Origin: Diadophis punctatus similis
Lineage: Eukaryota; Chordata; Lepidosauria; Squamata; Dipsadidae
DNA: 64,000 nt
Assembly: GCA_023053685.1 (NCBI GenBank)
Contig: JALIGW010000005.1
Location: 21,168,501 to 21,232,500, forward strand
Direction of reading: 5' to 3'
The position numbers and the translations under genes were made by a program. Position 1 is the first letter of the stretch; the number at the start of each line of letters is the position of its first letter. The notes beneath the pieces are model-generated. The model was not told the DNA's origin and did not search any database. It saw only the letters and a program-made list of their open reading frames with translations. This document shows positions 1 through 11,769 of this stretch, in pieces.

Positions 1-74
1 GGCAGCCCCGCGGGCCAGATCTAACCACCCCGTGGTCCGGCTCTGGCCCCTGTGCCTTGAGTTTGACACCCCTG
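1..74. mobile_element. hAT MITE, right end only
   Basis: The first 74 bases end with GAGTTTGACACCCCTG, the reverse of a typical hAT terminal repeat (CAGGGGTGTCAAACTC). The same end type bounds the complete copy at 36570-36692. The left end is outside the window. Confidence 0.6.
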
Positions 75-1994
75 AGTTAGAATCTGACTATCAGCAGGAC
101 CCACTTGATGTGAACCTTCTGAGGCATTAAAACAGCACAAGTCCTTTAAAAAAAAACATGTCAGGCTTTTAGAGGGCTATGCAGGTAAGGGCTGCCTTCT
201 GCATTGCTGTTTCCTATGCTGTACTTGTTTGCTACTTTTACTCAGACCTTTTAAATTAAACTTCTATGCATGCATCAATTTTTAATTGTTACTTTCATTT
301 ACACTATCCACATTGCAACCAGAACAATAGATTTAAATTGTACTAATGTTGATGATATCCAGTTCAGCGCATTGCCAGTTTTAGGGGATAAAATCTTGAA
401 TGGGGTATTGAATTTAACCTAGTTCCAAATGGAATATTAATTATGATGCAGAAATCTCAAATCCTATAATGCAACTTCTTCAAATATAGGAAAATATATC
501 ATTCAAAGCACAAATGTTATTCTGTTCTTGGTCTAAGAATAGAAACTGCTATACTATGATACCCAACAGTCTGATTTCTTAATATATGCCAAATGATTAA
601 ATTAAAAAAGTAGCTGGTGAGATAATGGGGGAATTATATATAAAAAGTGCACAATTATTTCATTTGCAGACGGTCCAAAGTTTTTAGCATTTTAGGAAAG
701 GGCTAAAAATACATGCCTGAACCATGAGAAAACCACTGTCATAATATGATATGGAAACTCAAAAAGAAACTAATCAAATTTCTGCATTTTAAAAACTATA
801 TTGCACTAAAAACAATTGATTCAATTTATGATATTATTATGTGCCATTATATTGATACTGGATTACAGCAAGTGCATGGATAGATTGTTTTTTGGGTGGG
901 GAGAACAATCTGTTGCTAATCTAATCCTTCAGATCTTCCAACAGTGCACCCATTGCTGCTGTAACTGAGTCTATCACCTGGCTGCTGATCATCTTGTTTT
1001 GTTTTTGCCCCTTCCACGTTTCCCAGCATGTGATTTGAGCCTGGTCAAGTGAGAGTTCTGTGATCCATTTGTTTGTTTTTGTTGAGGGATGAGAATAAAT
1101 CTCATAGAGGCGATTTGGATCTTTGCTTGGAATTCAGACAGTTAGAAATAAAGCCGAGATTAAAAGTCTAATAGAAATATTTATTTCGGTACAAAAACAA
1201 TAAATTCTGAATAATTACATTTTTGCTAAGAAAATGCGACAGTCCCGGTCAAGAGCCAAGTCAAAGAAAATAATGGTGGTTTAGGAATGCACACATGCGT
1301 ACAAGATCATATCACATGTTCTGCTTGTATTGGAATGTACCATAATATTAGAATAGGGGTGCATCACCCTGCATAGACATACAACTGACAATATTCACAC
1401 CGTGACAGTTTTCCTGGCTATCCTGGCTATTCAAGGTATTATAAATAATTTTCTAAAATGGCAACATTGAAATGAGCAATGCTCTTCCCATCCTACTTTT
1501 CTAAAGTCCAATATTTTCTTCCATGGAGTGCCATAGGAAAAATTATTACCTGCATGATTAGATCTTTTTAGGCATGGACACATCCTAGCATCTGTGTCTC
1601 TTTTCCAAAACCTTCTTTGCTATTCCACCAAATGTCACTAGAAGGTTTTTATTTATGTTGTTTCTTTTTGTGTCTCTGACATATTTTTGTCTGCTGGTTC
1701 TTTCCTGATGATAACCAATTCTAAAAGGTGGTTACACAAATGGTGTAATGTCCACCATTACATTATTTTCATTGTCAGTTCTAAGGCTGATTGCTTTACC
1801 TGTTGAGTTGAGTTGAGTCTTATTTATATTAAATCTTGGTCTTGGCTTTTTTTCATGGGCTTTTTTTCATGGGCTTCTTGAGTTGTGTTATTAGAGCTTC
1901 CAGAACATTTACCTTTTTAGCTATCAGAGTAGCTGTCAGCTATGTTATTAGCATAGCATACACTGTTTTTATTTGTTTGCTTGTTTGTTTATTA
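75..1994. other. AT-rich intronic sequence
   Basis: No exon, RNA gene or clear repeat family is seen here. Short TTTTTTCATGGGC duplications near 1849-1875 are minor. It lies upstream of the first ADGRA exon and is presumably intron or 5' flank. Confidence 0.4.
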
Positions 1995-2470
1995 CCTTTA
2001 TTCCACCTCTCTCAACCATGGGGCTACTCTAGGTGACTTACAACAATAAAAAGGACAAAAATGAAAGAAGTGTAAACAGAACAGAAAGTAAATAATAGAC
2101 CCATAACAAACAATGAAAGAGGAACACAACAAGAATACATCAATATGATAACCAAAAGATGGATAGGTGGAAAGCAAAGAGGAAAGAGGAGGGGGAGAGG
2201 TGGTGTCTGCCATCAATCCAGCAGTCTCTGCCAGTCTGGAACTCACCCTTTTAGTCCCAGGCCGACTGGCAGAGCCAGGTCTTCAGGCTTATATGGAATA
2301 GGAGGGTGGGGATGGATTTTACCTTAGAGGGTAAGATCTCCAAAGGGCAGGAACCCAGATTTTTGTTTCTTCCTCCAATTTTAATGTCACTTCCCAATCT
2401 AATTCCCTGAATATATTTATTCAGCACATAGGTTGGATAAATGAGGAGAGAGCATACAGCCATCTCTCTC
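1995..2470 (-). mobile_element. LINE 3'-end relic (L2-like)
   Basis: The stretch resembles the reversed 3' untranslated end of an L2-type LINE: 'pyrimidine-rich, ACCTCTCTCAACCATGGGGC ... GACTTACAACAATAAAA'. It is old and diverged, with no coding remnant, so the family call is tentative. Confidence 0.3.
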
Positions 2471-2659
2471 TTCTTTGAGCTTCAACCAAAGATGATGGAT
2501 TATAGATATTCATTTATACATTTATACTTTATACATTTTACTTGGATGGATTAATGATGAATGAAAATACTAAGCCCAGAGATTTACATTGGGTTTTTTT
2601 TTTTAATGCAGGAGGCAGGGGGTTTGAAAATGCCTTTAATATAAGATGGCCAAAGATTT

Positions 2660-2735
2660 ATTGAATAGAATAAAGCTGGAAGGGACCTTGGAGGTCTTCT
2701 AGTCCAGCCCCCTGCTCATCTTCCTTTTGAAAGAT
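2660..2735 (-). mobile_element. CR1 LINE 3'-end fragment
   Basis: The segment with GGAAGGGACCTTGGAGGTCT matches the reverse complement of the CR1 3' end that is seen complete in the plus direction at 5520-6055 and 23396-23782. Confidence 0.7.
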
Positions 2736-5500
2736 GAATCTAAAAGAGACTTACTGCTGGACGAGCAACAGGATTGCATATGCTAAAACTAAGCATATGT
2801 AGACCAAATAGCATACAATTGCCCCCATCACTTTTAAGGCTCTTAAATTTCTTAACTAATTTATGTACCTGGAAATTCCTATATACCCAATTTTACTCTT
2901 GAAACCAGAACAATTTATTCTCTGTTATATGCTTATTTAATATGTACATGAATAAGCGCATTGGTTACCATACCAATAGACTTGTTTGTAGCGATGATAA
3001 TTTGCTGGTGAAAAAACACCCTGACTGGATATTATCTGTCTATTCAAGTGCTGAAGTGTAACTTGTCAGCAAATCTTGAAGGAAAGAGCTATTGCATTTT
3101 TAACCCTCATTCAGCAGCCAGATGTTTAATGTATTGCTTATTTGTTCCACTTTGCAGTTCAAAGTATTGCACTGTAGTGTCAAAGACTTCCTGCTTTCTA
3201 TAAAGCAGTGGCCTTTTAATATCCAAATGACCAAGCTACTAAAAGTATTGGCAGTATTTGAATTAAAAGGTAGGCATGTGGAAGCAGGGAAAATATGAAT
3301 CAGTCACAATTCCAGAGATAATTATTGTATACATTTGTAGAGAAAACCCCTTTTGTCATACTGATCAATACATTTAGTGACTGATCAATAAATGTAAAGG
3401 AAGACCTCTTCAACAGGGTGGTCTCCCCTGTAGATTTTAAATGCATTGCATGTTACTAATGACATAGGCAAATAGTACCCAGACACTAAACAGATTAGGG
3501 CTTTAAAGGTTAAAAAACAATGCTTTGAATTCATCTTTGAAAACAATCAGCACAGATTTTTCATGGTAGGCACAATATGGTCATTGTATCATATTCAACT
3601 TAACTGCTACATTTTGCAGCAATTGTATTTTTGGAACATACTTCAAGTGTGATTTAATGTATTGTAGTAGTCTAATCATGATTTAACAAATTATAGATAA
3701 ACACACAGAGAACGTATTTTCTAAGGAGTATTTGCTGTTAGTGCAGTAAATTGATTGGCATGAATACTGAAGTTGCTACTGGTAAAGCTGTCCTTCTGAA
3801 ATTCTTACTGCTGAAATTCTTACTGCTGAAAAATACAATGACAGGATTTAAAAAGTAAGGCTGTGTGGTGGTGCCAGATGCTACAATAAAAAGGTTCTTT
3901 GGAGTACACAGAGGGAGAAAACTATTCAGAGGCACCCGAGAACAAGTAAAGTTACTTACTTTCCAGCATTTATCAAAGTAGGATATCCAGAAGAAATAAG
4001 AAGTCCCATGTCTATATTCCGGTCTATGTGAAACAGGTACAGATAATCACTATTTTCTGATGCTTTGGGAGTTGCAAAGTGCATCATTTTGAGTGTTTAA
4101 TTACAGTTGTGGTGCTATTACTGTTCTAAAATCAGCAATAAAACTGCCAAAAAGTTTTATGCTTCCAATAAATATTCCAGCCGTATTTCTGCAGCTGTAC
4201 AACTGAGCAATTGTTGTAGCATGCATTGACTTAATGTAGCGTCCTATGGTTGGATTATAACAGAAGTTTGGTTTTGATTTATTTTCAGATGTGTTCACGC
4301 ATACCACAAATGACATATTATTGGTATTTAACTCAGAATTCTCTGCCAAAACAATACTAACCCTTAAGTTTTAGTAATTTGAGGATTTTAAAAAGAATGG
4401 ATTACATTGTATAAAATAGTTCTGCAAAATGACCCAAAATAGTTTTGTGTTTTTTTTGGCTACATTTGGTCATGACTGGTGCTCTGTGTGTGGCCCCATC
4501 TGTGCTGCTGCTTGGTGTAATTAATACCAAACAGTTTTTGCCCATCTCAGCAGTAACTTTGGAGGGACGTGGAATGGGGCATAAAAATTGCTCTGGTTTT
4601 CTTATTTAGTTCTGTAGAAAATTGGTGCAAACAAGTATAAAGCTTTTAATGAACATTCAAAATACTGCAAACAGTCTAAGCTAAAGTGCATAATGTCAGT
4701 TACCTTGAGGGGAAATCATAGTGGTGGGGATCACTCTCTATATATTTTAAGTTTCTTCCCCCACATCTTTATCTCTTTGGGAATACTGCTCTGTCATGAT
4801 TATAATTGCAGCAGATAAAAACCATAGGTATAAGCAGCATTATTTTTTTGTTTGACTTAAATCTAAGATCCTACTTTGCCTTAGTATCGATCTAGCTTGA
4901 TCTGACTCTAACGTTAGATCGGTGATGGCATCACTGGATAAATCACAGAGGCTCAGTTTCTTTTGAATCCTATTTCCCAGGAAGATTTATAGTTGTCTTC
5001 CAATATTAGATGGGGCAGTCCACTAGAGTCATAATGTAGTTTCAACCAGTAGGTAAAAATATTTATCCAGAGATTAAATTCAAGCTTACTGACTCCTGCT
5101 TCCTGTCGAAGCACTACCTTTGAAACACAGTGGGTTACCTGGAAGATACTTTTTAGAAATGTTGTTTGAATCTTTTCTAAAGTGATCATGCTGCTATATG
5201 GTCCTAATTGAGCCCCGTATAGCAATTGTGCTCCGCCTTTATCTGCAAACAACTTAATTGCAGCAGGGATAAACTCTGCTTCTCTGGAAAATAATAAGTT
5301 TGCATAGCTGATGCAGACCTCTGTGCGTTGCAGAATACATAATCCAGATGGGCATTTCTGCTTCTGGAGGCTTGAAAAACTATTCCTAAAAAACTAACAA
5401 TTTTAATCTGTTCAATGGACTGCCAGTCACTTAACTATGAGCCAGCAGTGAGCTGCGGCTGCCAAAAAAGCCAATACAGTTAGTTCTAGGCTGCATTAAC
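2736..5500. other. AT-rich intronic sequence, nothing recognised
   Basis: No coding exon or recognisable repeat. A short direct duplication (AAATTCTTACTGCTGA twice) lies at 3797-3830. The small open frames here have no family motifs. Confidence 0.4.
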
Positions 5501-5519
5501 AGAGGAATAGAATCAAGAT

Positions 5520-6055
5520 CACGTGAAGTGTTAATACCACTTTAGAATGTCTTGGTGAGGCCACACATGGAATACTGCATCCAGTTTTGGTCGCCACAAT
5601 GTTTAGACTCTAGAAAGAGTGCAGAGAAGATCAACAAAGATGATTAGGGGGACTGGAGGCTAAAACATATGAAGAACGGTTGCAGGAACTGGGTATGTCT
5701 AGTTTAATGAAAAGGACTAGGAGTGACATGATAGCAGTGTTCTAATATCTCAGGGGTTGCCACAAAGAAGAGTGAGTCAAGCTATTCTCCAAAGCACCTA
5801 AAGGCAGGACAAGAAGCCATGGATGGAAACTAATCAAGGAGAGAAGCAAGTTAGAACTAAGGAGAAATTGCCTGACAGAACAATTAATCAGTGGAACAAC
5901 TTGCCTCCAGAAGTTGTGAATGCTCCAACACTGGAAGTTTTAAAGAAGAGATTGGACAACAATTTGTCTGAAATGGTATAGGTTTTCCTGCCTGAGCAGA
6001 GGGTTGGACTAGAAGACCTTCAAGGTCCCTTCCAACTCTGTTATTCTGTTAACCT
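5520..6055 (+). mobile_element. CR1 LINE 3' portion
   Basis: This is the end of CR1 ORF2 plus its 3' untranslated region: 'GGCCACACATGGAATACTGC' (reverse-transcriptase C-terminal region), 'GAACGGTTGCAGGAACTGGG', then the 3' end GGTCCCTTCCAACTCTGTTA. It is 5'-truncated and riddled with substitutions, so it is an inactive fossil. It is homologous to 23396-23782. Confidence 0.8.
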
Positions 6056-6561
6056 AAATTCCATCTTCTCTGTTTTGGGCATTTAGAAAAAGTAAGAATC
6101 TCAATCTTAATGTAATTTATTATTAGTTCTTCCTCTGTACAATAATGCATAAGTGATCTCAAAGCTCTTTTAAGGCCAATGGGGATTAATGACAGGATCA
6201 CAGCATGAATCGCATGAGTATACACATATAAATATAAGTATGTTTTATATTAAATACAAATTTCCATGAAAAATAATAAAGATATGTAAATTAGGATATT
6301 TGATTCTTTGAGTTTAATGACTTTCTTTCTCCCAACTACAGTATCTGCCTATTCCCCATCCACTCTCTCCAGTGAAACTTTGGCCAACTTTGTAACAATT
6401 TGATCACCATAACATGAGTTTACAGTAAGGTGACCAGATTTTAACATTGGTAAAGAGGGACACCATTGACCGGGTGTGGGTGGGTTCCTGATTAAAAATT
6501 TGGTCTATATGGAGCAACAAAAATTTTCATAGAACGCAAAGATAGTATTGTAATATATTTC

Positions 6562-6727
<166 letters not shown>

Positions 6728-7876
6728 GAAATACCACTCACGCATCATCACGAAAGCTGCTGTAAACACATACTGGTTAATTCTTCTGTCCACCAAAATT
6801 CAAGCTAACAGAAGAAGCACAAAAAAAGGAATTTCTCCTTCAATTTTAGCATACCACTTTCATTGGTTAGGAACCAACTGCCTTTTGCAACAACTGCAAA
6901 TTCCTGAAACCTTTCAAGAGTAGTCCCAGATGTCAGGACATGGATTAAAGGTAGTCACAATCGTCATGTATGTATACCTTTAAAATAAAATCTAATTGCT
7001 ACAGTTGATAAATGTGGTTTTGGATATCATAAATATGACTTTCAAAGGTTTTTAGAAGGATCTTTTCTAATATAACCCAGGGATGCACAACTTCAGGTTA
7101 CTGTAACTTAAATCAGTCTATATGAAGTTCCATAATAATCTTATCGTCGCCAATTTAACCTTTGCAAACAATTAAAATTTCCTCTATTTTAATCACACTG
7201 GATCTAATCCATCTGTATGGGCCATTTTCATTCAAAGCAAAGCTTTGATAGCCCACCCAAAACGTGAAAGGCACCAAAATGAATGAGTAAATCGGTTTGC
7301 CACACCGTAAAATATATTTTGTTTTTAAAAAAACTATTTGCGGTCCATTTTTAAAATAATCAATCCGTAGAAAATCCCAAGATATAAAATTGACAAGTAA
7401 AAATTGTTTAGATCGGTTCCCCCCCGCCAAGTACTAATTCCGGTTTGTTTGTTTTTTAATATAAAACCACCTAATCCTTGACATACAATAGCTCATTTAG
7501 TGACCGTTCAAAGTTACAATGGCACTGAAAAAATGACTTGTGGCCATTTTTCATACGTATGATTGTTGCAGTATCCCCATGATCACAGGATTAAAATTCA
7601 GATGCTTGGCAACTGACTCATATTTATAACAGTTGCAGTATTCCTGGGTCATGTGATCACCTTTTGTGCCCTTCTACAAGCAAAGTCAATGAGGAAGCCA
7701 GATTCACTTAACGTGTGACTACCGTATTTTTCGGAGTATAGGACGCACCGGAATATAGGACGCACCTAGATTTTAGAGGAGGAAAACAAGGAAAAAAGTA
7801 TTCTGAACCAAATGGTGTAGTAATATATTATTTAATAAAATACCTGTGTAGCAGAATACTTTTTACAACCATGTAA

Positions 7877-8056
7877 ACTTTTTACAACCATGTACACTTT
7901 TTACAAACTTCAAACTTGACAGCTTTAAGCCTTGTGGACTTCAACTCCCAGAATTCCTCCTCCAGTCATGCTAGCTCAGGAATGGGAGTTGAAGTCCACA
8001 AGGCTTAAAGCTGTCAAGTTTGAAGTTTGTAAAAAGTGTACATGGTTGTAAAAAGT
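7877..8056. repeat. 180-bp near-perfect palindrome
   Basis: Two arms of about 90 bases are inverted copies, from ACTTTTTACAACCATGTACA to its complement ending at 8056. The centre is near 7966. The inner part is the common squamate fold-back sequence with 'GTGGACTTCAACTCCCAGAA'. Confidence 0.85.
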
Positions 8057-8091
8057 CTTGCCAAGTTTGAAGACCCTTGCACCCCTAACCC

Positions 8092-8370
8092 AGGGGTCTT
8101 CAAACTTGACAGCTTTAAGACTTGTGGACTTCAACTCCAATTCCTGAGCTAGTATGACTGGAGGAGGAATTCTGGGAGTTGAAGTCCACAAGTTTGAAGA
8201 CCCTTGCACCCCCTTGGCAAGTTTAAGACTTGTGGACTTCAACTCCCAGAATTCCTCCTCCAGTCATACTAGCTCAGGAATGGGAGTTGAAGTCCACAAG
8301 TCTTAAACTTGCCAAGGGGGTGCAAGGGTCTTCAAACTTGTGGACTTCAACTCCCAGAATTCCTCCTCCA
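8092..8370. repeat. Cluster of fold-back hAT-like repeats
   Basis: Further copies of the fold-back sequence begin with CAGGGGTCTTCAAACTTG (8092) and alternate in orientation through 8370. Pieces of GACTTCAACTCCCAGAATTC appear on both strands. The copies are partly nested and their boundaries are blurred. CAGGGGTC...GACCC(T)TG ends suggest a hAT MITE origin. Confidence 0.65.
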
Positions 8371-8569
8371 CTTGGCAACCTTAAAAAAAACCCTTAAAAA
8401 AACTCTTTAAAAAAGTTCTAACCTGTCGGCTTTCTTCGGACAGCAGCAGCGGCTCCTCAGGTGCCTCGGGAGCAGGCTTCAAGCGGTGGTGGGGGTTTTG
8501 GGCTGTAGCGGAGGTGGCGGCTCACTTCGGGTAGTGGCAGGGACACCGGCTGGGGCAGCGGGGACAGCA

Positions 8570-9450
8570 GGGACAGCGGAAACGGCGGCGGTGGGACAGC
8601 GGGGACAGCAGAAACGGCGGCGGTGGGACAGCGGAGACAGCAGAAACGGCGGCGGTGGGACAGCGGGGACAGGAGAAACGGTGGCGGTGGGACAGCGGGG
8701 ACAGGAGAAACGGTGGCGGTGGGACAGCGGGGATAGGAGAAACGGCGGCGGTGGGACAGCAGAGACAGGAGAAACGGTGGCGGTGGGACAGCGGAGACAG
8801 GAGAAACGGCGGCGGTGGGACAGCGGGGACAGGAGAAATGGCGGCGGTGGGACAGCGGAGACAGCAGAAACGGCAGCGGTGGGACAGCGGAGACAGGAGA
8901 AACGGCGGCGGTGGGACAGCGGGGACAGGAGAAACGGTGGCGGTGGGACAGCGGAGACAGGAGAAACGGCGGCGGTGGGACAGCGGGGACAGGAGAAATG
9001 GCGGTGGGACAGCAGAGACAGGAGAAACGGCGGCGGTGGGACAGCGGGGACAGGAGAAATGGCGGCGGTGGGACAGCGGGGACAGGAGAAATGGCGGTGG
9101 TGGGACAGCGGAGACAGGAGAAACGGCGGTGGTGGGACAGCGGGGACAGCAGAAACGGCGGCGGTGGGACAGCGGAGACAGCAGAAACGGTGGCGTGACA
9201 GCGGGGACAGGAGAAACGGCGGCGGTGGGACAGCGGGGACAGCAGAAACGGCGGCGGTGGGACAGCGGGGACAGGAGAAATGGCGGCGGTGGGACAGCGG
9301 GGACAGGAGAAACGGCGGCGGTGGGACAGCGGGGACAGCAGAAACGGTGGCGGTGGGACAGCGGGGACAGCGGAAGCGGCGGCGTGACAGCGGGGACAGC
9401 AGAAACGGCGGCGGTGGGACAGCGGGGACAGCAGAAACGGTGGCAGCGGG
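8570..9450. repeat. GC-rich minisatellite, about 32-bp unit, about 27 copies
   Basis: The unit is built from GGGACAGCGGGGACAGGAGA followed by AACGGCGGCGGT. Copies vary at a few fixed positions (GGGG/GGAG, AGGAG/AGCAG, CGGCGG/TGGCGG). The unit length is not a multiple of three and has no stop in any frame, so every frame reads open over hundreds of codons. These frames are not genes. The array lies inside the TA-flanked element at 7722-9697. Confidence 0.92.
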
Positions 9451-9826
9451 CGGCGGGGGCAAGTAGTGGTGGTGGCGGCGGCAGCAGCGGCAAGCAACAG
9501 TGGGGATGGGGGAGGCAAGCAGCAGGGGGGAAGCGGCGGTGGCGGCAGTGGCAGCGGCGGGGACCACGGAGGCCGAAAACCTCCGAAGGGTGGGGGCTGG
9601 TGGGTGGGTAGGGCTACATTCGATGTATAAGACACACCCAAATTTTCACCCTATTTTGGGGGGTAAAAAGGTGCGTCCTATACTCCGAAAAATACGGTAA
9701 CTTAGCAACTGCAGTGCTTCACTTAACAACTGTGGCATCAAAAGTCGTAACATGGTGCAAAACTCACTTAACAACTATCTCACTTAGCAAAAGAAATTTG
9801 GGTTCAATAGTGGTTGTAAGTTAATA

Positions 9827-10064
9827 GCAATAGCAATAGCAATAGCACTTTTCTTATATACCGCTTCATAGTGCTTTACAGCCCTCTCTAAGCGGTTTAC
9901 AGAGTTCAGCAAATTGCCCCCAACAATCTGGGTCCTCATTTTACCGACCTCGGAAGGATGGAAGGCTGAGTCAACCTTGAGCCTAGTGAGATTTGAACAG
10001 CTGAACTGTTGAACTAGCAGTCAGCCTGCAATGGCTGCATTTAACCACTGCACCACTTCAGCTC
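9827..10064 (-). mobile_element. tRNA-derived SINE (Sauria type)
   Basis: Read on the minus strand it starts with a tRNA-like head (AGTGGTTAAATGCAGC, box B-like TTCAAATCTC). It ends with GCGGTATATAAG and an (ATTGCT)n tail. TTAATA occurs on both sides (9821-9826 and 10065-10070) as a short target duplication. The homologous plus-strand copy is at 42130-42365. Confidence 0.82.
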
Positions 10065-10439
10065 TTAATAAGGACTACCTGTATATGTTAACCTGACAGT
10101 AGGTGATTATAAAAATTTCCATTAACAATGGTATGAAATAATATGCTCAAATTTGTATGTAACTGTCCAATTGCAGGTTGGATGTGTTATTTTTGTTCAC
10201 TTTTTTAGAACTCTGTGCAAAACATAAACTTGCATTAAAAAATTGAACAAATGCACTTATGAAAACACCCCCCCCCATCGAACTATAATACTTTCATTGA
10301 TTAAACAATGTTTCAGTTACACCACATTATGGATGGCTTTCTCACACTGTGATAACTTTCATTTACAAACCACAGGCGCACAACATGCTAACCACATGGC
10401 ACTTCACATTTTGATTGCTATAATGTTCTTGTGTTATGG

Positions 10440-11000
10440 AGCTGCCCTTGCATTTAGTCTGGAGGCCAAAGCTGGTGCAGAATGGCGCACCTGGCAGTGC
10501 TCATGTGATACTATTGCTGAAGCATCAGCAGCACCAATGGATAATTAGCTGTTGAACTAAATACAAGGTTTCCTTGGCAATACATGGCTTAAACTGGACT
10601 TCCCAGTGTACAAGTATTACCTTTCTTGTTATAGGCTGGGTCAGTGCTGGGAAAGAACCTTGTCGTTGGACCAAGAACCACATTGTACATTCTTGTGGCT
10701 TGTCATAGAATTTCTCAATGGTGCACTCTTTCCTGAAATTCCTGAGCTGATTATAATTACATCTTTAAAGGCACCTTTCTTCTCTCATTTTCCTTGTGAA
10801 AATGCTGTTTTAAATTGTTCAAATAATTTTTTTGTTTTATGTTTAATTTCCTCTCTTTTTAAAATTGAAATTAACGATTATTTTAATCTGTTTATTATAC
10901 TATTTGCATTTTGCATTTCTTGTTTTCTTTTTATGTTACATTGTTCTAATTGTTCATTATAGTTTCAATACAATTATATTTATATAGTATTAATTAAAGC
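10440..11000 (+). mobile_element. L2-like LINE 3'-end relic
   Basis: The segment contains 'GCTGGTGCAGAATG', a typical L2 reverse-transcriptase C-terminal coding fragment. It is followed by 'GGCTGGGTCAGTGCTGGGAA' and a long T/A-rich tail. It is old and non-coding, inside the outer hAT. Confidence 0.45.
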
Positions 11001-11769
11001 TATGAACAGTCTATTGTGTAGATAATTTGGTAATCAGTTATAGAGAAAAAAGGAAAGATACACCCTATATTAATTACAATTTACAATATCACAAGCATAC
11101 ATTTTGTTTTTCAGATATAACTAAGACATATTTTTCAGACATAATATTAAAGGAAAAAACTGCAGCAATGGAAAAAGAGTACATGTTCACAAAAGAAGTC
11201 TGACAAAATTTAAATAAAAATTCTTATACACACAATATATCACACAATACAGCAAATAAAATCACTTATAGCATGGCTTCTCCCTAACAGTTAGGCAGCA
11301 AATTTTACAGTCTTTCCAAGTTTCCATATTATATGTAGCAAGAATTTTGCCTGCCTGGGTGTTTGTTTTCAATGTATTCTCCTGGATTTTTTAAAAAAAT
11401 TAATAACCCGTTCTATTTAATAATAATAATTTACTACATACACTCAATAAGATCACCCAGACATTGCAAAATACAGCCGATACTCCAATTCCAGGAGTCA
11501 CTTCCTGGTTCCTTTGTACACGTGTCTCTCTTCAGCCAATGGCAAAGCAGCCTGGAATAGAAGGGCTAGATTCTGCGGTTCACATCTATTTCTGTAAAAA
11601 GTGAAGCGAGCGGCTCAAAAAGAGCCGATTTTTGGAAAGAATGCCCTAGCTTGTCTGCATTCTTTCAAAAAATCGGGACTTTTTAGAGGACGGGCGGGAC
11701 GCGGGACAAAGCATTAAAAAGCGGGTCTGTCCCGCCAAAATCGGGACGTCTGGTCACCTTAGTTTACAG

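Larger units (their letters stand above)
7722..9697. mobile_element. TA-flanked element with CCGTATTTTTC terminal repeats
   Basis: The left end CCGTATTTTTCGGAGTATAG and the right end CTATACTCCGAAAAATACGG are perfect inverted repeats of about 20 bp, continued by GACGCACC/GGTGCGTC. TA flanks both sides (7720-7721 and 9698-9699). Comparison with the empty homologous site near 19990-20000 shows that a single TA was duplicated. The element carries palindromic repeats and a long minisatellite but no transposase, so it is non-autonomous. Confidence 0.82.
7474..10075 (+). mobile_element. TA-flanked DNA transposon (MITE), interrupted by two insertions
   Basis: The left end is ATCCTTGACATACAA after TA (7472-7473). 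The right end is AAGGAC before TA (10076-10077). The interior matches the uninterrupted copy at 19735-20124. It has been split by a second TA-flanked element (7722-9697) and by a SINE (9827-10064). TA target sites suggest a Tc1/mariner-like mechanism. It is non-coding. Confidence 0.7.

Noticed and set aside
8570..9450. CRISPR-like array
   Set aside because: The units are contiguous with no unique spacers, and the setting is a vertebrate genome.
8457..9641. Long open frames on both strands, up to 394 codons, proline/serine- or glycine-rich
   Set aside because: They are produced by the stop-free 32-bp minisatellite; all frames read the same repeat and there is no splice, start or family evidence.
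10243..10548. 101-codon open frame as a host gene
   Set aside because: It overlaps an L2-like relic and shows no family motif or splice context.
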